A stretch of DNA of 64,000 nt from Dermanyssus gallinae (GCA_003439945.1 QVRM01003998.1:1-64000); one strand, 5' to 3'. Shown: positions 44,822 to 56,400, numbered from the stretch's first letter. The notes: a model not told the origin generated them from the sequence alone. Made by a program: numbers and translations.

Positions 44822-46183
44822 CTCATCTAAAACTCTCATAGAATGTGGACAAGAATGTCGCACATTTCGGCCAACTAGGGGTGTTAGGCAGGGAGATCCT
44901 CTGTCCCCCATTTTATTTATTCTAGTTCTCGACGACATTCTTTCAAAACTAGACAAATCTAATATCGGGTACCAACTTACTGATGACTTCCGCTTAGCCT
45001 TTGCGGATGATCTCATCCTCCTAGCCTTCACGAAATCTACTCTCCAACGGCTCCTTTATATTGCGGACCTACTTTTGAAATCCCGAGGCCTTGAAATTAA
45101 TACTAATAAAAGCTTTACTATCTCCCACCTATTTAATAGGAAGGGAGGTAAAGGTTTTATCAATACCGTACCAGAATTTAACGTTGGAGATCGGCAATTG
45201 CCAGCTAAAGGTATGAGCTATCGATGGAGATATCTTGAGTCGACTTTGACAGCACTCGGTGCCGAACGCCTTACTGTACACGCACACAGCACACAGCGGT
45301 CTGGATATCCCCTGTCTCCAAACATTTATTCCCAGACTCCGCTTCTCCCGCCTAACAGCACTACAACACTCCACGCACCCTGGGGTCCACTGGATGCTAA
45401 CCACCGAGCACTTCAAAAAAGATCTTGCGAAAACAAGACTTCTTTGCGAGCGCTTGGGAACCTCCATTGAGACCGCTACACAAGAGACCGATTACTGGTC
45501 TCAACAACTACACAAAACGTTCGATGGGGCACATTTTAAAAAAGCACACGAAACGCCCTTTGTACATTACTGGATTAAGGGTATGCCCTACCTATCTGGT
45601 AGGGAGAATTTAAACCTACTAAATCAACGCACTATCAACGCGTGCCAGATTGGCCAGGGGACTCCCGGGCTACAACAAACGTTGTAGGCAGGGGTGTCAT
45701 GCGCCTGAGACGTTGGCTCATGTCGCTCAGATGTGCGATACAACACACAAACAAACCATAAAGAGACATGACGACGTCTGTGATCGCGTGGCGCGTCTTC
45801 TCCGCGAAAGGGGTCATGAGGTGGTTCGTGAGCGAGTGTTCTGTCGACCGGGCGCACCGGGTCCAAAGCCCGACCTTGTAATAACAACACCTAATGAGGT
45901 CTGGGTTTTAGATGCCGAAGTTTGCGGCCCGAACCGGGACCTGGCAAAAGCGCGGCAAGACAAGATCACCAAATATGACGTCGAGTTCCTAAGAGCGGCG
46001 CTCCCCGACCCGCAAAAACCTTGCAGATTCGGATCCATCACTATCTCTATGAGTGGTGTATGGGACTCCCATATCTGCGAGGACGCTCTTGGGGCTCGGC
46101 GTCACGAAGAGGAATCTTATGGATCTCACCGTTTTAACTTTGCAAGGAACCTTGAGGATATACTGCTTGCACCGGGTCTATAA
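44822..46183 (+). pseudogene. R2-like ORF: RT palm, thumb, CCHC and endonuclease (frameshifted)
   Basis: The frame to 45250 has [20 protein letters not shown], then [11 protein letters not shown] (catalytic FADD at about 45000) and GLEINTNKS. After a frameshift, 45259-45687 gives [18 protein letters not shown], the connector block of R2-like proteins. After another frameshift, 45650-46183 has CRQGCHAPETLAHVAQMC (CCHC), then GPKPDLVI and VWVLDAEV, the PD...D-x-E-V core, and KYDVEFLRAAL. The endonuclease residues look intact and the stop is at 46181-46183. Two frameshifts and the 5' truncation make the copy defective. Confidence 0.85.
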
Positions 46184-46257
46184 GAGCGGGGCTACCATCA
46201 AGCAAGGACACTGACAACTGATTCTTAACTTCACGTTACACCTTTTTACCACCATTT

Positions 46258-46322
46258 TTATTAAGGCGAGCACTGCCGAGTGTGCAAACGTATTATAAAT
46301 GATTAATAAATCATCACAATAT
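46258..46322 (+). promoter_or_regulatory. Conserved 3' terminal hairpin of the R2-like element
   Basis: The last bases of the element contain GCGAGCACTGCCGAGTGTGC and ATGATT-AATA-AATCAT, a six-base-pair hairpin. The same terminus occurs without coding sequence at 27880-27942. The role as RT-recognition signal for target priming is inference from R2 biology. Confidence 0.6.
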
Positions 46323-46325
46323 TAT

Positions 46326-46834
46326 ATATATACAGGGTGTGACCGGAAGGTTTTTAAAGCGATGTATAGAATTGTAGAGCTCGTTAAAGCAAATATTTTT
46401 TTCCAATAGAACATGGTCTCTAAGACGTCTTGTTTCGGAGTGAGAGTGAAATTAATACAATTTGTGACAATGGTGTTTTTGTCTGACATAAGAGCACACA
46501 ATGTGCTGTTGCGAGACAACCAGTCCTCCTAGACAGAAACTAAGCACACGTTCGTGTTCGTGATAAATTGCTCATGAAGGATGTGCAAGGCCGGTCAGAA
46601 AACGCCCCATGGTCGCTTAGAAGAGAATTCGCCAACAATGTAGTTCTTTATTAAGTTCACGCCAAATACTTCAAAATCATAGCTCTACAACCACTCACAG
46701 CGCTCAAACGCACATTGCGCATTTAGCTAATGCGCAATTCATGGCGATCATTTTGGTACCAAACATATGTCCATGCGAGCTGTGGTTGCGCAGTAATTAC
46801 GATTTTTCGGCGGGATGTCCAGATTAAGTGCATG

Positions 46835-46836
<2 letters not shown>
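46326..46836. other. Unassigned sequence beginning with TACAGGGTGTGACC
   Basis: No protein signature is seen. The start (TATATACAGGGTGTGACCGGAAGG) resembles the termini of some DNA transposons, but I find no matching inverted repeat. It ends in the TA tract at 46837. Confidence 0.35.
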
Positions 46837-46879
<43 letters not shown>

Positions 46880-46880
46880 C

Positions 46881-46975
<95 letters not shown>
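46837..46975. repeat. (TA)n microsatellite, about 138 bp
   Basis: TA with four CATATA interruptions near 46866-46888. The following R1 fragment starts immediately after. Confidence 0.97.
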
Positions 46976-46976
<1 letters not shown>

Positions 46977-46977
<1 letters not shown>

Positions 46978-48175
46978 GGCAGCAAATAAAGCTGGTCAAG
47001 GAGGCCCGGTACTTGGGGATTCGCTTGGACAAGAGCCTTAGCCACCTGAAGATTATCCTCGGCAAAGGCAGCCAAGGCGGCTAATGCAATTGCAAGAATT
47101 ATGCCAAACATTCACGGACCAAGAGAATGCAGGCGTAGGTTGCTAATATCAGTGGCCGAATCTATAGCGCTATTTGGGTCCCCAGTCTGGCTCAAGGCTT
47201 CTTCAAAACAAAGAAAGCGAGAGGGATCCTTGGAGGCCCTCAGAGAGTGGCGGCCCTCAGAATTATCCAGACTCTCGTGCTGGCAGGAGCTCTTTCTTGG
47301 AACCTGAAGGTGGAGGAAAGGCGAGAGCAATGGGGCAACAACTCGAGCAGCAGTAAGGAAGTAGAGCGACAGAAAGCAATGGAAGCATGGCAAGCCAAAT
47401 GGGACTCCATTCCTTCAGGAGCACCGGGGCACACTCTCCGATCCCTTATCCCAAACATCAAAAATTGAACGGCCGGATGGAGAACTAAACCATTACCTCA
47501 CGCAGATCCTCACGGGACACGGGGACTTCCAGACATAACTCTTTCGAACTGAAAAAGCTCCCTCAGCGAGCTGTGTTTACTGCCAAGAAGGACACTCTCC
47601 TAAAGTGCCAGGTACTGGAACAGGCTAGAGCCACAGCAGTCTCAAAACTCAGAAACAAATTGATCAATGAGGGAGACTGAAGAGAAGCAAACATTCCCGA
47701 TCCCCCCAGAGGAACCCTTAAGGAGTTCGTAGGCTACATATGCGGCACGACTTTAGGATGGAAGCTAGGAGTTGCTTTGGCTACGGCGGTGCTGAAGAAG
47801 AAAGGAGCTTTGGGAAGGCTCAGGAGAGCAAGATTTCCGCCGACTGTACTAGAAGATCACGCAAGTCCGAATGACGCGGCTTCGCAGGTGTTAGTACAGG
47901 ACACGTCGAACGTTGGAGAAACCCATGAGTGACCCCGGCCAAATGATCCGAGTGGCACTCGCCACTTCTCCTGATGGCTCATAGTACTGTTTTATGGAGA
48001 TCTGAGCCATCAGAGAGTGAAGCTTAACGGAGGAGGTGCGTTCAGTGGGTATGGGTCTCACATCCATCCGCTGGGATCGAGTCCCACACTGCTCGGGATA
48101 GGAATTGGGACCTTCACCTTTTCTACTCGCAGCAATAGTACGTATAAGTATTTAACCCTCCTCCATAAAAAAAAA
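46977..48175 (+). mobile_element. R1-like copy e: C-terminal part and 3' UTR (plus)
   Basis: The plus strand reads [14 protein letters not shown] (thumb), AALRIIQTLVLAG, then WQAKWDSIPSGAPGHTLRSLIPNIKNW, TEKAPSASCVYCQEGHS (C-terminal Cys motif) and a long degenerate tail. The 3' UTR has TTCAGTGGG...GAGTCCCACACTGC (48041-48090), and the element ends with an A-run then TA at about 48168-48184. Stops and frameshifts are common. It follows directly on a long TA tract. Confidence 0.8.
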
Positions 48176-48189
48176 TATATATATACTGT

Positions 48190-48780
48190 GGTGGTGTGTG
48201 CGTGAACGAGCATGGACGTGTTTTTATCAAGCTCCCGAAAAAGTGCTCAGAAAACTAGGTTTTTTTTGAAGAAGTTCGGGCTAGCTAGTATGCAAAAAGC
48301 GCCCTATTGCGTTTAGGGATACACAGAGACACTACGCGACAAAGTAAGTTGGAAAACTCAGTAAACTAGACTAAAACTTCCGGAATCGACCCAGTACTCA
48401 TAGGCGCAGTGAGTGTAAACCTCAATCACACCCAGAGAGTAAGGTTCAACTCGTCAAAAGGTGCTACGGCTCGTGAGGATTACTAATATCGGCATACAAT
48501 CACGCTTCCTGAACGTAGGCTGTTTTCCAATGTAAACTAGTGTTATTCAACGCTAAATACCAGGTGGATAAAACAGCTGCCTAGCTTATGGGCGCGGACA
48601 TCTTGGTTTTGATGCATAGCAGAGTAGACGGAACGTGCGGCACGTAGATATAACACAGATGCGCGAAATTTGAATATCTGCAGAGGACGCACCAGTAATC
48701 GAAGCAGAGTCGGGGAAAAGTTAAAGGAGTAATCCGCGGAAATCGACTAGCGGAGATCGAAATAAAAGGAAATACAGTAA
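48190..48780. other. No recognisable gene
   Basis: Between two R1-like elements; possibly 5' UTR of the next one. No motif is recognised. Confidence 0.45.
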
Positions 48781-48833
48781 CTCACGGCAAGAACAACTCT
48801 TCAGGCGTCCACTGCTTCCTCGAGGAGTCAATT

Positions 48834-50779
48834 TTGGCTCGAGGGTTAAGTGCGGCCCGTGGGCTGACTGCGGCCCGATGGCCTTCCCCGTGTGGCATTT
48901 CGTCGGAAATGGAATCGATGCCTCCCCACCTGTCTAAACTGGTAAGGATGAAGACGTCGAAGAAGAAGAATAGAATCGATGGTGTCAAGGCTGATGACCC
49001 CCCAGCGAACTATGCAGAGGCACTTGAGAAGGTTAGCGAGAGCGTCGAGTCGCTGAAGGACTAAAGAGAAACACGGTACGAAAATGAGCTGCGTAAGATT
49101 AATGAGCAAATACATGCGCAGAATACCGTGCTCAGTACACAGATACAAGAGTTGACACTTCAGCTAAACGAGAAAGAAGCAAATAGCAAGAAGCTGGGTA
49201 TTTTGAAGGAAACTGCTGAAGTAGGAACAGAACCGATAAGCCTTTCTGGTGTAGAAGGTACCTCTGCTCCAGATGCAACAAGCAAGTAGAGAATGAGCGC
49301 GTCCAAGAGCTCAGAGATGCTGAGCTAGCCCAACAAGTGGAGGATGCTCTGGACAAAGCGCAAACAATGGACGACCTTGCAAGTTTAGTGAATCAGGAGT
49401 GGCCTAAGGCCGTTTTCAAGAACTCAGTATTCGCGCGGAAAAACTTTCTCAGAGCAAGCCACTCACGCGCCATGCTGGTGACTCAGGGATCTGACAAGGA
49501 TAAAGTTCTTCTTGAGAAACTCAAAGAATACCCGTCTGCTGCGTCACTCAAATCTCCCTGTTGGAGGAGTCGCGGTCTTACGTAGCAGCGAAGCGCTGGA
49601 GATAATCGATGGCGCATGCGAGCAAGCACAGACACAGGTGAGCCAACAAACAACCATGAGAAAGCTTGTGGTCGGTACGGTTGGCGCCGAAGAGACACCT
49701 GCCGGTTTTTTAAACATTCTTTTAAAGATTATAGAGTACAGCAAGACCCCCCTGACAACCGAGCCCCCTGTCCTGCATATATCTGAGGAATGGGACGGGT
49801 CATCGATCAGACGTGCCGTTGAAGCTTGGTGTAGGAAAAATTGGTGTTACATCGAATTAGCTGAGAGAAAAGGCATGAGGACCCGCAATTCTTCTCGCGG
49901 GCGTTGCTCCTCCCGCGCGAGAGGTAAGTCTGTACCGCCCGCTGGTCACAGCACCGTCAGGATCAAAGTAAAAGAAGGTTCGACCATTGAGAAGACCCTC
50001 AATAACATCAGAGACTACGTTAAGCCGGATGAAGCCGGTGTCAATCAGGTTACCGAGACAAAGGACGGAGATCTAATAATAAAGGTTAATGGAACCAAGA
50101 CAGGAGGAAGAGTTACGTTTGCAGACATAATTCGCAAGGGCACGGATGTGGAAGTGGATGTACGCAAGACGACGAGGCCCCTAATTACGGTGGTTCTCCG
50201 TGACGTAGACCCTTTTCTGAATGCCGCCAATATAGAGGCAGCGTTGCGCACGAAATTAAAGCTCTCCGCGACTACCGTTCTTCGCACTGAGGATCCTCGA
50301 ATGACCAGGAGAGGGGGATGGCAGTGCCTTGTTACGCTACCGCCGATAGAAGGCAGTAGACTTCTGTCCCACAACCGGTTACCCTTAGGCAATTCAATTT
50401 GCAAGCCAGAGGAGAGGCTCATTACCCACTTGCTTTAACTGCCAGAAAGTAGGACACTTTGCCAGAAAGTGCACTAATGACAAGGAGTCAGACCGACGTT
50501 GCAACAAGTGCGGTGAACTCGGCCATACATTTAAAGACTGAAAAGGACTGCCCCCACTGCTATGTTTGTGACGTGGAAAAGGACTGCCCCCACTGCTATG
50601 TTTGTGACGTGGATGGCCATACTGCCAGTTCCATGTCCTGCCTGGCCTTCAAAAAGGCGGTCCTGGATCTTAAACAAGTTGCTCGGGAAAAATCGGCACA
50701 GAACAGAATTCAGGCTGAAAAGGAAGAGGACATGGCCCACAGGAAACAACAACGCAAAGAAAAGAAGCTAGAAAGATAG
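48834..50779 (+). pseudogene. ORF1 (gag) of R1-like copy f
   Basis: The N-terminal part (48834-49600) is charged, with heptad-like stretches (EALEKVSESVESLKD, INEQIHAQNTVLSTQIQEL) that suggest a coiled coil. The middle (49512-50438) is a long open frame with a basic Arg/Ser-rich patch (RTRNSSRGRCSSRARGKS) and an RNA-binding-like region. The knuckles are CFNCQKVGHFARKC and CNKCGELGHTFKD, whose final Cys is a stop, then CYVCDVDGHTASSMSC. A perfect 36-bp duplication (50540-50575 and 50576-50611) repeats the start of the third knuckle. Frames shift near 49065, 49290, 49590 and 50440. Confidence 0.8.
50540..50611 (+). repeat. Perfect 36-bp tandem duplication inside the gag knuckle region
   Basis: Two identical 36-bp units; the length keeps the frame and doubles the K-D-C-P-H-C-Y-V-C-D-V block. 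Confidence 0.95.
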
Positions 50780-50879
50780 ACGCGTAAGGGTTCATCACTC
50801 CGGGTTCCAGCCACACCGCCAGAGGCTTGATTGCGGCAACTAGTGCAAACCCCGTCCCAACTAATTAATCAGTGTAGCG

Positions 50880-52545
50880 CACACCCGTTTAAATTGATAC
50901 AGGTCAATTGCAACCGCAGTCGATCTGGTCATATGTTAGTAGAAGAAATAACGAGCAGGCGACGACGCTCACCTTAATTAGCGAGCCAAACAAAAAACTA
51001 GTGCAAGATAGAAGCGAATGGGTTGCGGACGCTCGCGCAGATACCTGCATTCCGAAATTGCATCATAGAAAAGTTGGAGCATGGGACAGGTAGTGGCAAT
51101 TCATGGATAGATGTGGCAGGCATAGGCAGGATATACTCTTGCTACATAAGCCCAAATATTACACTCGAGACCTTTGAGGAATTTTTAGACGAGCTAGCAA
51201 TATCAATTGACGAAGCTCCTACACCGGATAGGGTGCTCCTAGCAGGAGACTTCAATGTAGCGTCAGAGGTGTGGGGCTCCTCCCGTGCAGATAGAAGAAG
51301 TTTACTGCTGATGGACTGGATAGCGTCCAAAAACATGGTTGTCTTAAATGATGGAGTTGACCCGACGTTTCATAGAACAGGACAGGAGTCAAGCGTAGAC
51401 TTGACGATCTGCAGTGAAATGATAGCTGTATTGGTCACCGATTGGAGAGTACTCACTGAGGAGAAGAATCTAAGTGATCATTACTGCATCAAGTATACAA
51501 TTACAATGAACACCAGACAAATACCTCCCTTGCCTCGGCAGCGGTTCGCTATCAAGAATAGTGGGGTTATTAAAGACGGGCTTCCAAAGGACCAAAAGAG
51601 CTACAGAGGGCTTTGAGGAAGGCTTGCCTGAAGGCCTGTCGACAGCAAAAGGAATTGGTGGATAGAATTCCTCGCGACTCTCGACGACGACCCGTGGGGA
51701 AAACCGTACAAGATGGTTAGAGGCAAGCTGCAAATGAGAGCTTTAAAAACCATTCTGAAAGGTCCAGAGAGGACGAGATTGTTTCCCTAGCACGCAGACT
51801 TTCCTAGAGGAGTTTACGAGAATAACCAATTAGAGGAAGGCTCAGAAATGTATGCATCTGAGGTTTCTGTTGTAGAAGTACTACAAGCAGCTAGGAGAAC
51901 CAAACAAGGTAAAGCGCCAGGACCTGACGGCATTCCTCCAATGTCTGTGAAAGCTCTGTTCAAGGAGTTCCCTGAGGTTGTGGCAAATACGACGAGTGAG
52001 CTTATAAGAGGAAAAGATACACAAAGCATGGAAAACAGCGGAGGTAGTTCTTGTGCCTAAAGGGAATGGCGGTTATAGGCCCATCTGCCTGATTAGTTCG
52101 TTAGCAAAGGGCCTAGAGGCCATTGTAGCAGAGAGGCTCGGAGTCTTCGTCAAAGAAAACGGCCTGTTGTCCGATGCACAATACGGATTTCGCAACAACA
52201 GATCTGTTTTAACGGCTGTTAACAGAGTGGTCACCAAGGCAAGAACGTTGCACAGCTCCAGGCCTAACACCCACAAGTTATACCTTGCAGTGCTGCTAGA
52301 CGTGAAAATGCTTTTAACAGGCTGCCTTGGACGTTTATTTTGGATACACTGGTTAAGAGGAAGGTCCCACAATACCTGGTAAGGCTAACCTCTGACTACT
52401 TCAAAGATCGTGTCATCACTTCTGAGGGCAAGGAGATGCCTATGACGGCGGGTGTCCCACAGGGTTCTATCCTCGGACCACTACGACGATGTGCTCCGAC
52501 CACGTGACCTCCCTGTTGGAGTTGAGCTTTTAGCATACGGGAGTG
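50880..52545 (+). pseudogene. ORF2 of R1-like copy f: endonuclease and partial RT
   Basis: It starts at FKLIQVNCNRSRS without a visible ATG. The endonuclease segment 51023-51616 is open for about 190 residues: LAGDFNVASEVWGS (GDFN), SVDLTICSE and LSDHYCIKY (SDH) are the catalytic blocks of the exonuclease-endonuclease-phosphatase fold. The RT follows with GKAPGPDGIPP (51915), GYRPICLISSLAKG (52070) and GVPQGSILGP (52450). A few bases are deleted after GPL, which joins it to YDDVL. Truncation follows after LAYG. Frameshifts lie near 51620-51850, 52040 and 52310. Confidence 0.82.
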
Positions 52546-52559
52546 TATACTGAGCAAGG

Positions 52560-53340
52560 CATTTGTTCAGGGGGTGGTTGTGTCATCGTGTTGGCCCAGT
52601 TTTCTACAACCTCGGTGGCCTGCATGTTGTGTGTGGCGTGTTTACCGTCCAGCACCTCATGAGCGCATTTAGATCGGTTTTGGCTAAAAGAGTGGTTGCA
52701 TTGTCTTGACGTCGCTGTTGCCTTTTAGATACTTGAGCTTCAGCGGAAGGTGCTTCTCTTAAAGGCACGACGTCGAACAGTGTGTGTAAAATGTTTGTTC
52801 AGAAAGTCGTTTAAGGCGATAGTGTGGTCCTCACCTGAGCAAATTATATTTGACACAAGAGTAAGGTCTGTTGAAATTATGTTGCGTTTGAGAAATATGT
52901 TTGTGAGGGCTTTTATTTTGAATATAATATTATCTTTTTGGGAGGATTATAGGGGCCATCTGATTAAGAGTATCGATGCTGACTAGGCCCAGGAAGCTCA
53001 GATCCGTCAGAGTTGGAATCCAGCTGAGACCTCTTTTTACGGAGGTCCTCTACCAGATCCTTTTGCGCCTGAGAATTACGTTGGCCTCTAATCGCCCCAG
53101 GTGTGCGTGAGCTAAATCTACTAGCTAAAAGGTGGTCAATTTCTCTAGGTGTTTCGTTATTATCTAATTTAAAATCTGCTTCTAATTTTGCTAAAAGTTC
53201 ACGGTCTTGTGGGTTCCATCTATCCTTAGAGGGGGGGGGGGGCAAAATGTTCTCATTATATTCGTCCGGATGGGCATGACGACGGTGTAAATTAAGACCT
53301 GATTTAGAATTAAAAGACAAAAGGGGGGTTAAAACAATTA
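52560..53340 (-). mobile_element. N-terminal DNA-binding fragment of an R2-like element (minus)
   Basis: The minus-strand frame 53320-52964 reads LSFNSKSGLNLHRRHAHP (the His half of a C2H2 finger; its Cys pair is not preserved), then DRWNPQDRELLAKLEADF, and LLASRFSSRTPGAIRGQR. Finger, then RW..x-x-LLA..E (Myb-like), then RT..AI+..R is the N-terminal order of R2-type proteins, used to bind target DNA. Further down (52900-52560) only scraps continue. The 3' parts are absent. Confidence 0.7.
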
Positions 53341-54067
53341 TTAGAAGCAGCAGTGTTTTTGTGTGGAACTCAAAATCAAATCATTAGTCTGTGATCGGTT
53401 AGGAGTTTGGGAGGTGGCACGAACTTCTCGTTGATTGTGAGTCTAATCTAATGTGGCTCGCGAGGCCCGCACCAGGTTTGCATACTCGTCCGCAAGTCTG
53501 GCAGCTGAGTCTTCCGGCGGTGTTGTTGCCGTCACGTAATGCCATCGTTGGGTTAGTCCACAGCGGTAGTAGAATTTTTTTTTAATTTTCGTATGTGAAC
53601 GATGGCGCGATTTTACGCAGATGTTGTTAAAATCGCTAAAATGAAGCGGTCTTTAAGACCATCATTCTGTTTATCTCTACCCAGAGGGCACTATAAAATA
53701 TAATTAGGGCAGCTATGTTTCACTAAAACAACTTATATAGGTGGACTCATCTTACCTAAATCGAAGAACCGGCACAATCACTTCCACTTTAAAGCGCTAA
53801 AATGAACATAAGATGGGCCTTTGCAATGGTGAACGCACTGCTAACCTATCTAACGCGGCGAATTATAACAATTTTGCATCTTTTAAATGCAAAAAGGAAC
53901 TGTTTGACGTTGTTGGATCTCACAGTTCGGTCACACTGGTGGCCACGATGGTTTGTGACAAAACTCCCGTTAAAGAGCCAGCTATAGCTTGCGATCTAGG
54001 CAATTTAAGCGGGAGCTCGCACCAGTGCGACTGTCCGGCTCAACGGCTAAGTAGAGACTTTTTAAGT

Positions 54068-54121
<54 letters not shown>

Positions 54122-54290
54122 TGTTTGTTTACGATCTCACCGGTGCAGACGTGTTCATGTGTGGCTCTTGGAAAGTATCTCTAAATTTAGAATCTAGTGT
54201 AGAAATCCATAGACATTTGCGAGCTTAGCAACCTTTGAGAGCAGAGGAGTCGACTAGCGTGAAACCTTGCTGCTAATTTCGGTGCGCATT
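53341..54290. other. Intronic sequence without a recognised gene; (TA)n at 54073-54119
   Basis: A plus-strand frame (53813-54060) is Cys-containing but matches nothing I know. A TA tract lies at 54073-54119. I see no element ends. Confidence 0.45.
54073..54119. repeat. (TA)n microsatellite
   Basis: About 47 bp of pure TA. Confidence 0.97.
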
Positions 54291-54299
54291 ATCTATACG

Positions 54300-54662
54300 T
54301 GCAGTGTATACCTGAACAGCCATTGTCACCATCATCATTATCATCACCTCTTAACTCCATAATCACTTGCCAGTACTCTGTTGCCATTACGACCCTTTGT
54401 TATCATCAGCACTCCACAGTCAGCATTACCACCTTCATCGTCAGTTTCATCTCAATCTTAACCTTTCTCTTTTTTCATCTTCATCCTCACCTTCAACATG
54501 CTAGTCATCATTATCATCGCTGTGCTTAGCCTTTTTCACTAGTTACTTTATTCAGCATCATCATCATTGAAGCAGCTTTACCATCATCATCGAAACACCT
54601 TCAGCATCATCTCCATCATCATCGGAAGACCTTTAGAATTATCTTCTTCATCATTCACCTCA
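54300..54662 (+). repeat. CAT/CAC-rich degenerate trinucleotide region
   Basis: About 360 bp dominated by ATC, CAT and CAC triplets (ATCATCATTATCATC, ACCATCATCATCG). It leads straight into the 145-bp tandem repeat. Confidence 0.8.
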
Positions 54663-54952
54663 GTTAACGATCACCCACAGTCACCACCAGCAACCTCCAT
54701 CACTAACTTCATCATTGGCGTCGCCACGGCCTCAAACCCCGTTACGGTAATCAACATTATATTATCGAACGCTATTTGCAGTCCGGCTCGCGTCCGCCAG
54801 TAAACAAGTTAACGATCACCCACAATCACCACCAGCAACCTCCATCACTAACTTCATCATTGGCGTCGCCACGGCCCCCAACCCCGTTACGGTAATCAAT
54901 AATATATTATCGAACGCTATTTGCAGTCCGGCTCGCGTCCGCCTGTAAACAA
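54663..54952 (+). repeat. Two 145-bp tandem repeats upstream of RLE family 2
   Basis: Unit 1 (54663-54807) and unit 2 (54808-54952) differ at only a handful of positions. Each contains GTTAACGATCACCCAC at the start, CGCCACGGCC...AACCCCGTTACGGTAATCAA, and ends with GTCCGGCTCGCGTCCGCC.GTAAACAAG. They lie just before the ORF1 ATG (54995), so they may be 5' promoter monomers of the element. Confidence 0.9.
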
Positions 54953-54994
54953 GCAATACCTTGTTTGTAAACAATTGCGGCGCAGCAGCTGGTC

Positions 54995-56400
54995 ATGCAA
55001 CGGACGCCGGCGAAACGGCAAGAGAAGGAGCCACCCGAAGCACGCACGTCGCTGCACGTAGATCGCGCAGTGGCAGCGGATGAACGCATTGTTGGATCAA
55101 TCAGTGATGCGGGCGGTTCAGCTTGTCATTCAAAACCGAGTTGTGGAAAGCGGGCCGCGTTAAGCCCGGTGGAAGACGCCCGCAGCAAAGGTATCCGTGT
55201 ATCGCAATCTGAATGCTCCCCAGCGAGCACGGGGGATGCCAGCGATACAAAAGAGCAAAGCAATGGCGCAGCAAACGCTACGGTTGAGGTTTCCGTCGAC
55301 AAACCGATGCCATCAGTAGACCAGGAAGACACAATTTTAATGGGGAAGAATTAGGTCGCGGTGCAGGGAACGCCCATTGAGGAGGGGGACGACGTTGGAT
55401 GGAGTACGGTAAGAGCTGGCGGTAAAACTATTGTCGCTCCATGCAGTAGTCCCGCAGAAGCGGTTGTGCCAAAAGCCACTGCTAAGGACAGACCGGCAGC
55501 TATAATTTTTTCGGCGGAGAAAAAATTACTGGAGATAAACTTTAACGCTGTGTGCGATACGCTTGCCGGCCACATAAAGGGGAAAGTAGAGAAACCACGG
55601 TTTACTCGAAATGGCCAACTCGTTATTGTGGCGGAGGACGAGGAGGACAAGGCTGTGCTGCTCAGTTTGCAGTCCCTCGCTGGAGTGCCGGTCTCATCAA
55701 GGTTAAGCGGCTTCCCTTCGTCAGTAAAAGGGAAAATTACTGGAGTTTATCCGTCGCTGAATGACGCGACAATCTCCAGCGCATTCAGGCCCTACGGGGT
55801 GACGGATGCCGTCAGAGTACGGTCTAAGAATATTAGAACGGGCATTGTCATGCCAACTGACAGCGTAATTTTGACTTTTTCGAGCTGCAAGTTCCCAGTG
55901 GAGGTGCGCCTGGGCCTAAAAACCCACGTAGTTCTCTTGTACCGCGACCCGCAACAATGCTACCAGTGCTACAGCTTCGATTCATATCAGACCCGATTGC
56001 CCATTGCCATCTCCGCGCTGCCGTCGCTGTGGATCCACTAAACATATCCGGAAAGACTGCACTAATCCTGCGCGCTGCTGCCTCTGCAACGGGTAATCAT
56101 GAAGCCGGCTACAGTTCTTGTCCACATCGGCTGAATCGCATGGAGCTTCTTAAACGGTCTGCAAAGAGAACTATCCAGCCGCAGGCTGAGGTCGCGCCCG
56201 TGAAGTTGTGCGCCCCCGTTGCAGATATTCAACCCGCCGCAACCTTCAGCAAGCGCAATTTTGCTGCCGTTGTACAAAATGGTTTCAAGGTTAAGACGCA
56301 TGCGGTCAATGTAGCTTCAGGAACGGTTCTCGGCACCAAGGCTGCGCCTTGCGCTTCGGCTGCTCCCTTTGTGGATAAGGTGGATCTGCTAATAGAGTAA
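54995..56400 (+). pseudogene. ORF1 (gag-like) of RLE family 2 copy B
   Basis: It starts at ATG 54995 with a charged N-terminus, has one TAG (55352-55354) in frame, then continues from 55355 to 56041: DDVGWSTVRAGGK, a conserved central region with FPSSVKGKITGVYPSLND and DSVILTFSSCKFPVEVRLGL, the fold that precedes knuckles in LINE gag proteins. The knuckles are damaged: CYQCYSFDSYQTRL (incomplete), CRRCGSTKHIRKDC (good) and CCLCNG followed, one frame over, by NHEAGYSSCPHR. The tail ends at 56398-56400. Confidence 0.8.

Larger units (their letters stand above)
44822..46325 (+). mobile_element. R2-like (RLE-type) non-LTR retrotransposon, 3' half
   Basis: A plus-strand, 5'-truncated element starting in the RT palm and running to a defined 3' end at about 46322. 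It has RT, a CCHC and an endonuclease, and a 3' UTR whose last 63 bases recur alone at 27880-27942. It differs from RLE families 1 and 2: [10 protein letters not shown] and FADD instead of QQGDP and YLDD, as in true R2-like elements. A minus-strand fragment at 52.6-53.3 kb may be the N-terminal part of a related element. Confidence 0.85.
48781..52550 (+). mobile_element. R1-like non-LTR retrotransposon, copy f, near full 5' part
   Basis: The longest R1-like copy. It has ORF1 with a coiled-coil-prone region and CCHC knuckles (48834-50779), an endonuclease (50880-51520) and an RT (51848-52545) that stops shortly after GVPQGSILGP, where LAYGSVY replaces the YADD block. The 3' third is missing. 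It is the sister family of copy a at 12.2-15.1 kb. Confidence 0.85.

Noticed and set aside
53813..54060. Plus-strand frame with several Cys residues
   Set aside because: Considered as a possible secreted peptide or exon, but there is no signal peptide, family pattern or convincing splice sites, and it runs into a TA tract.
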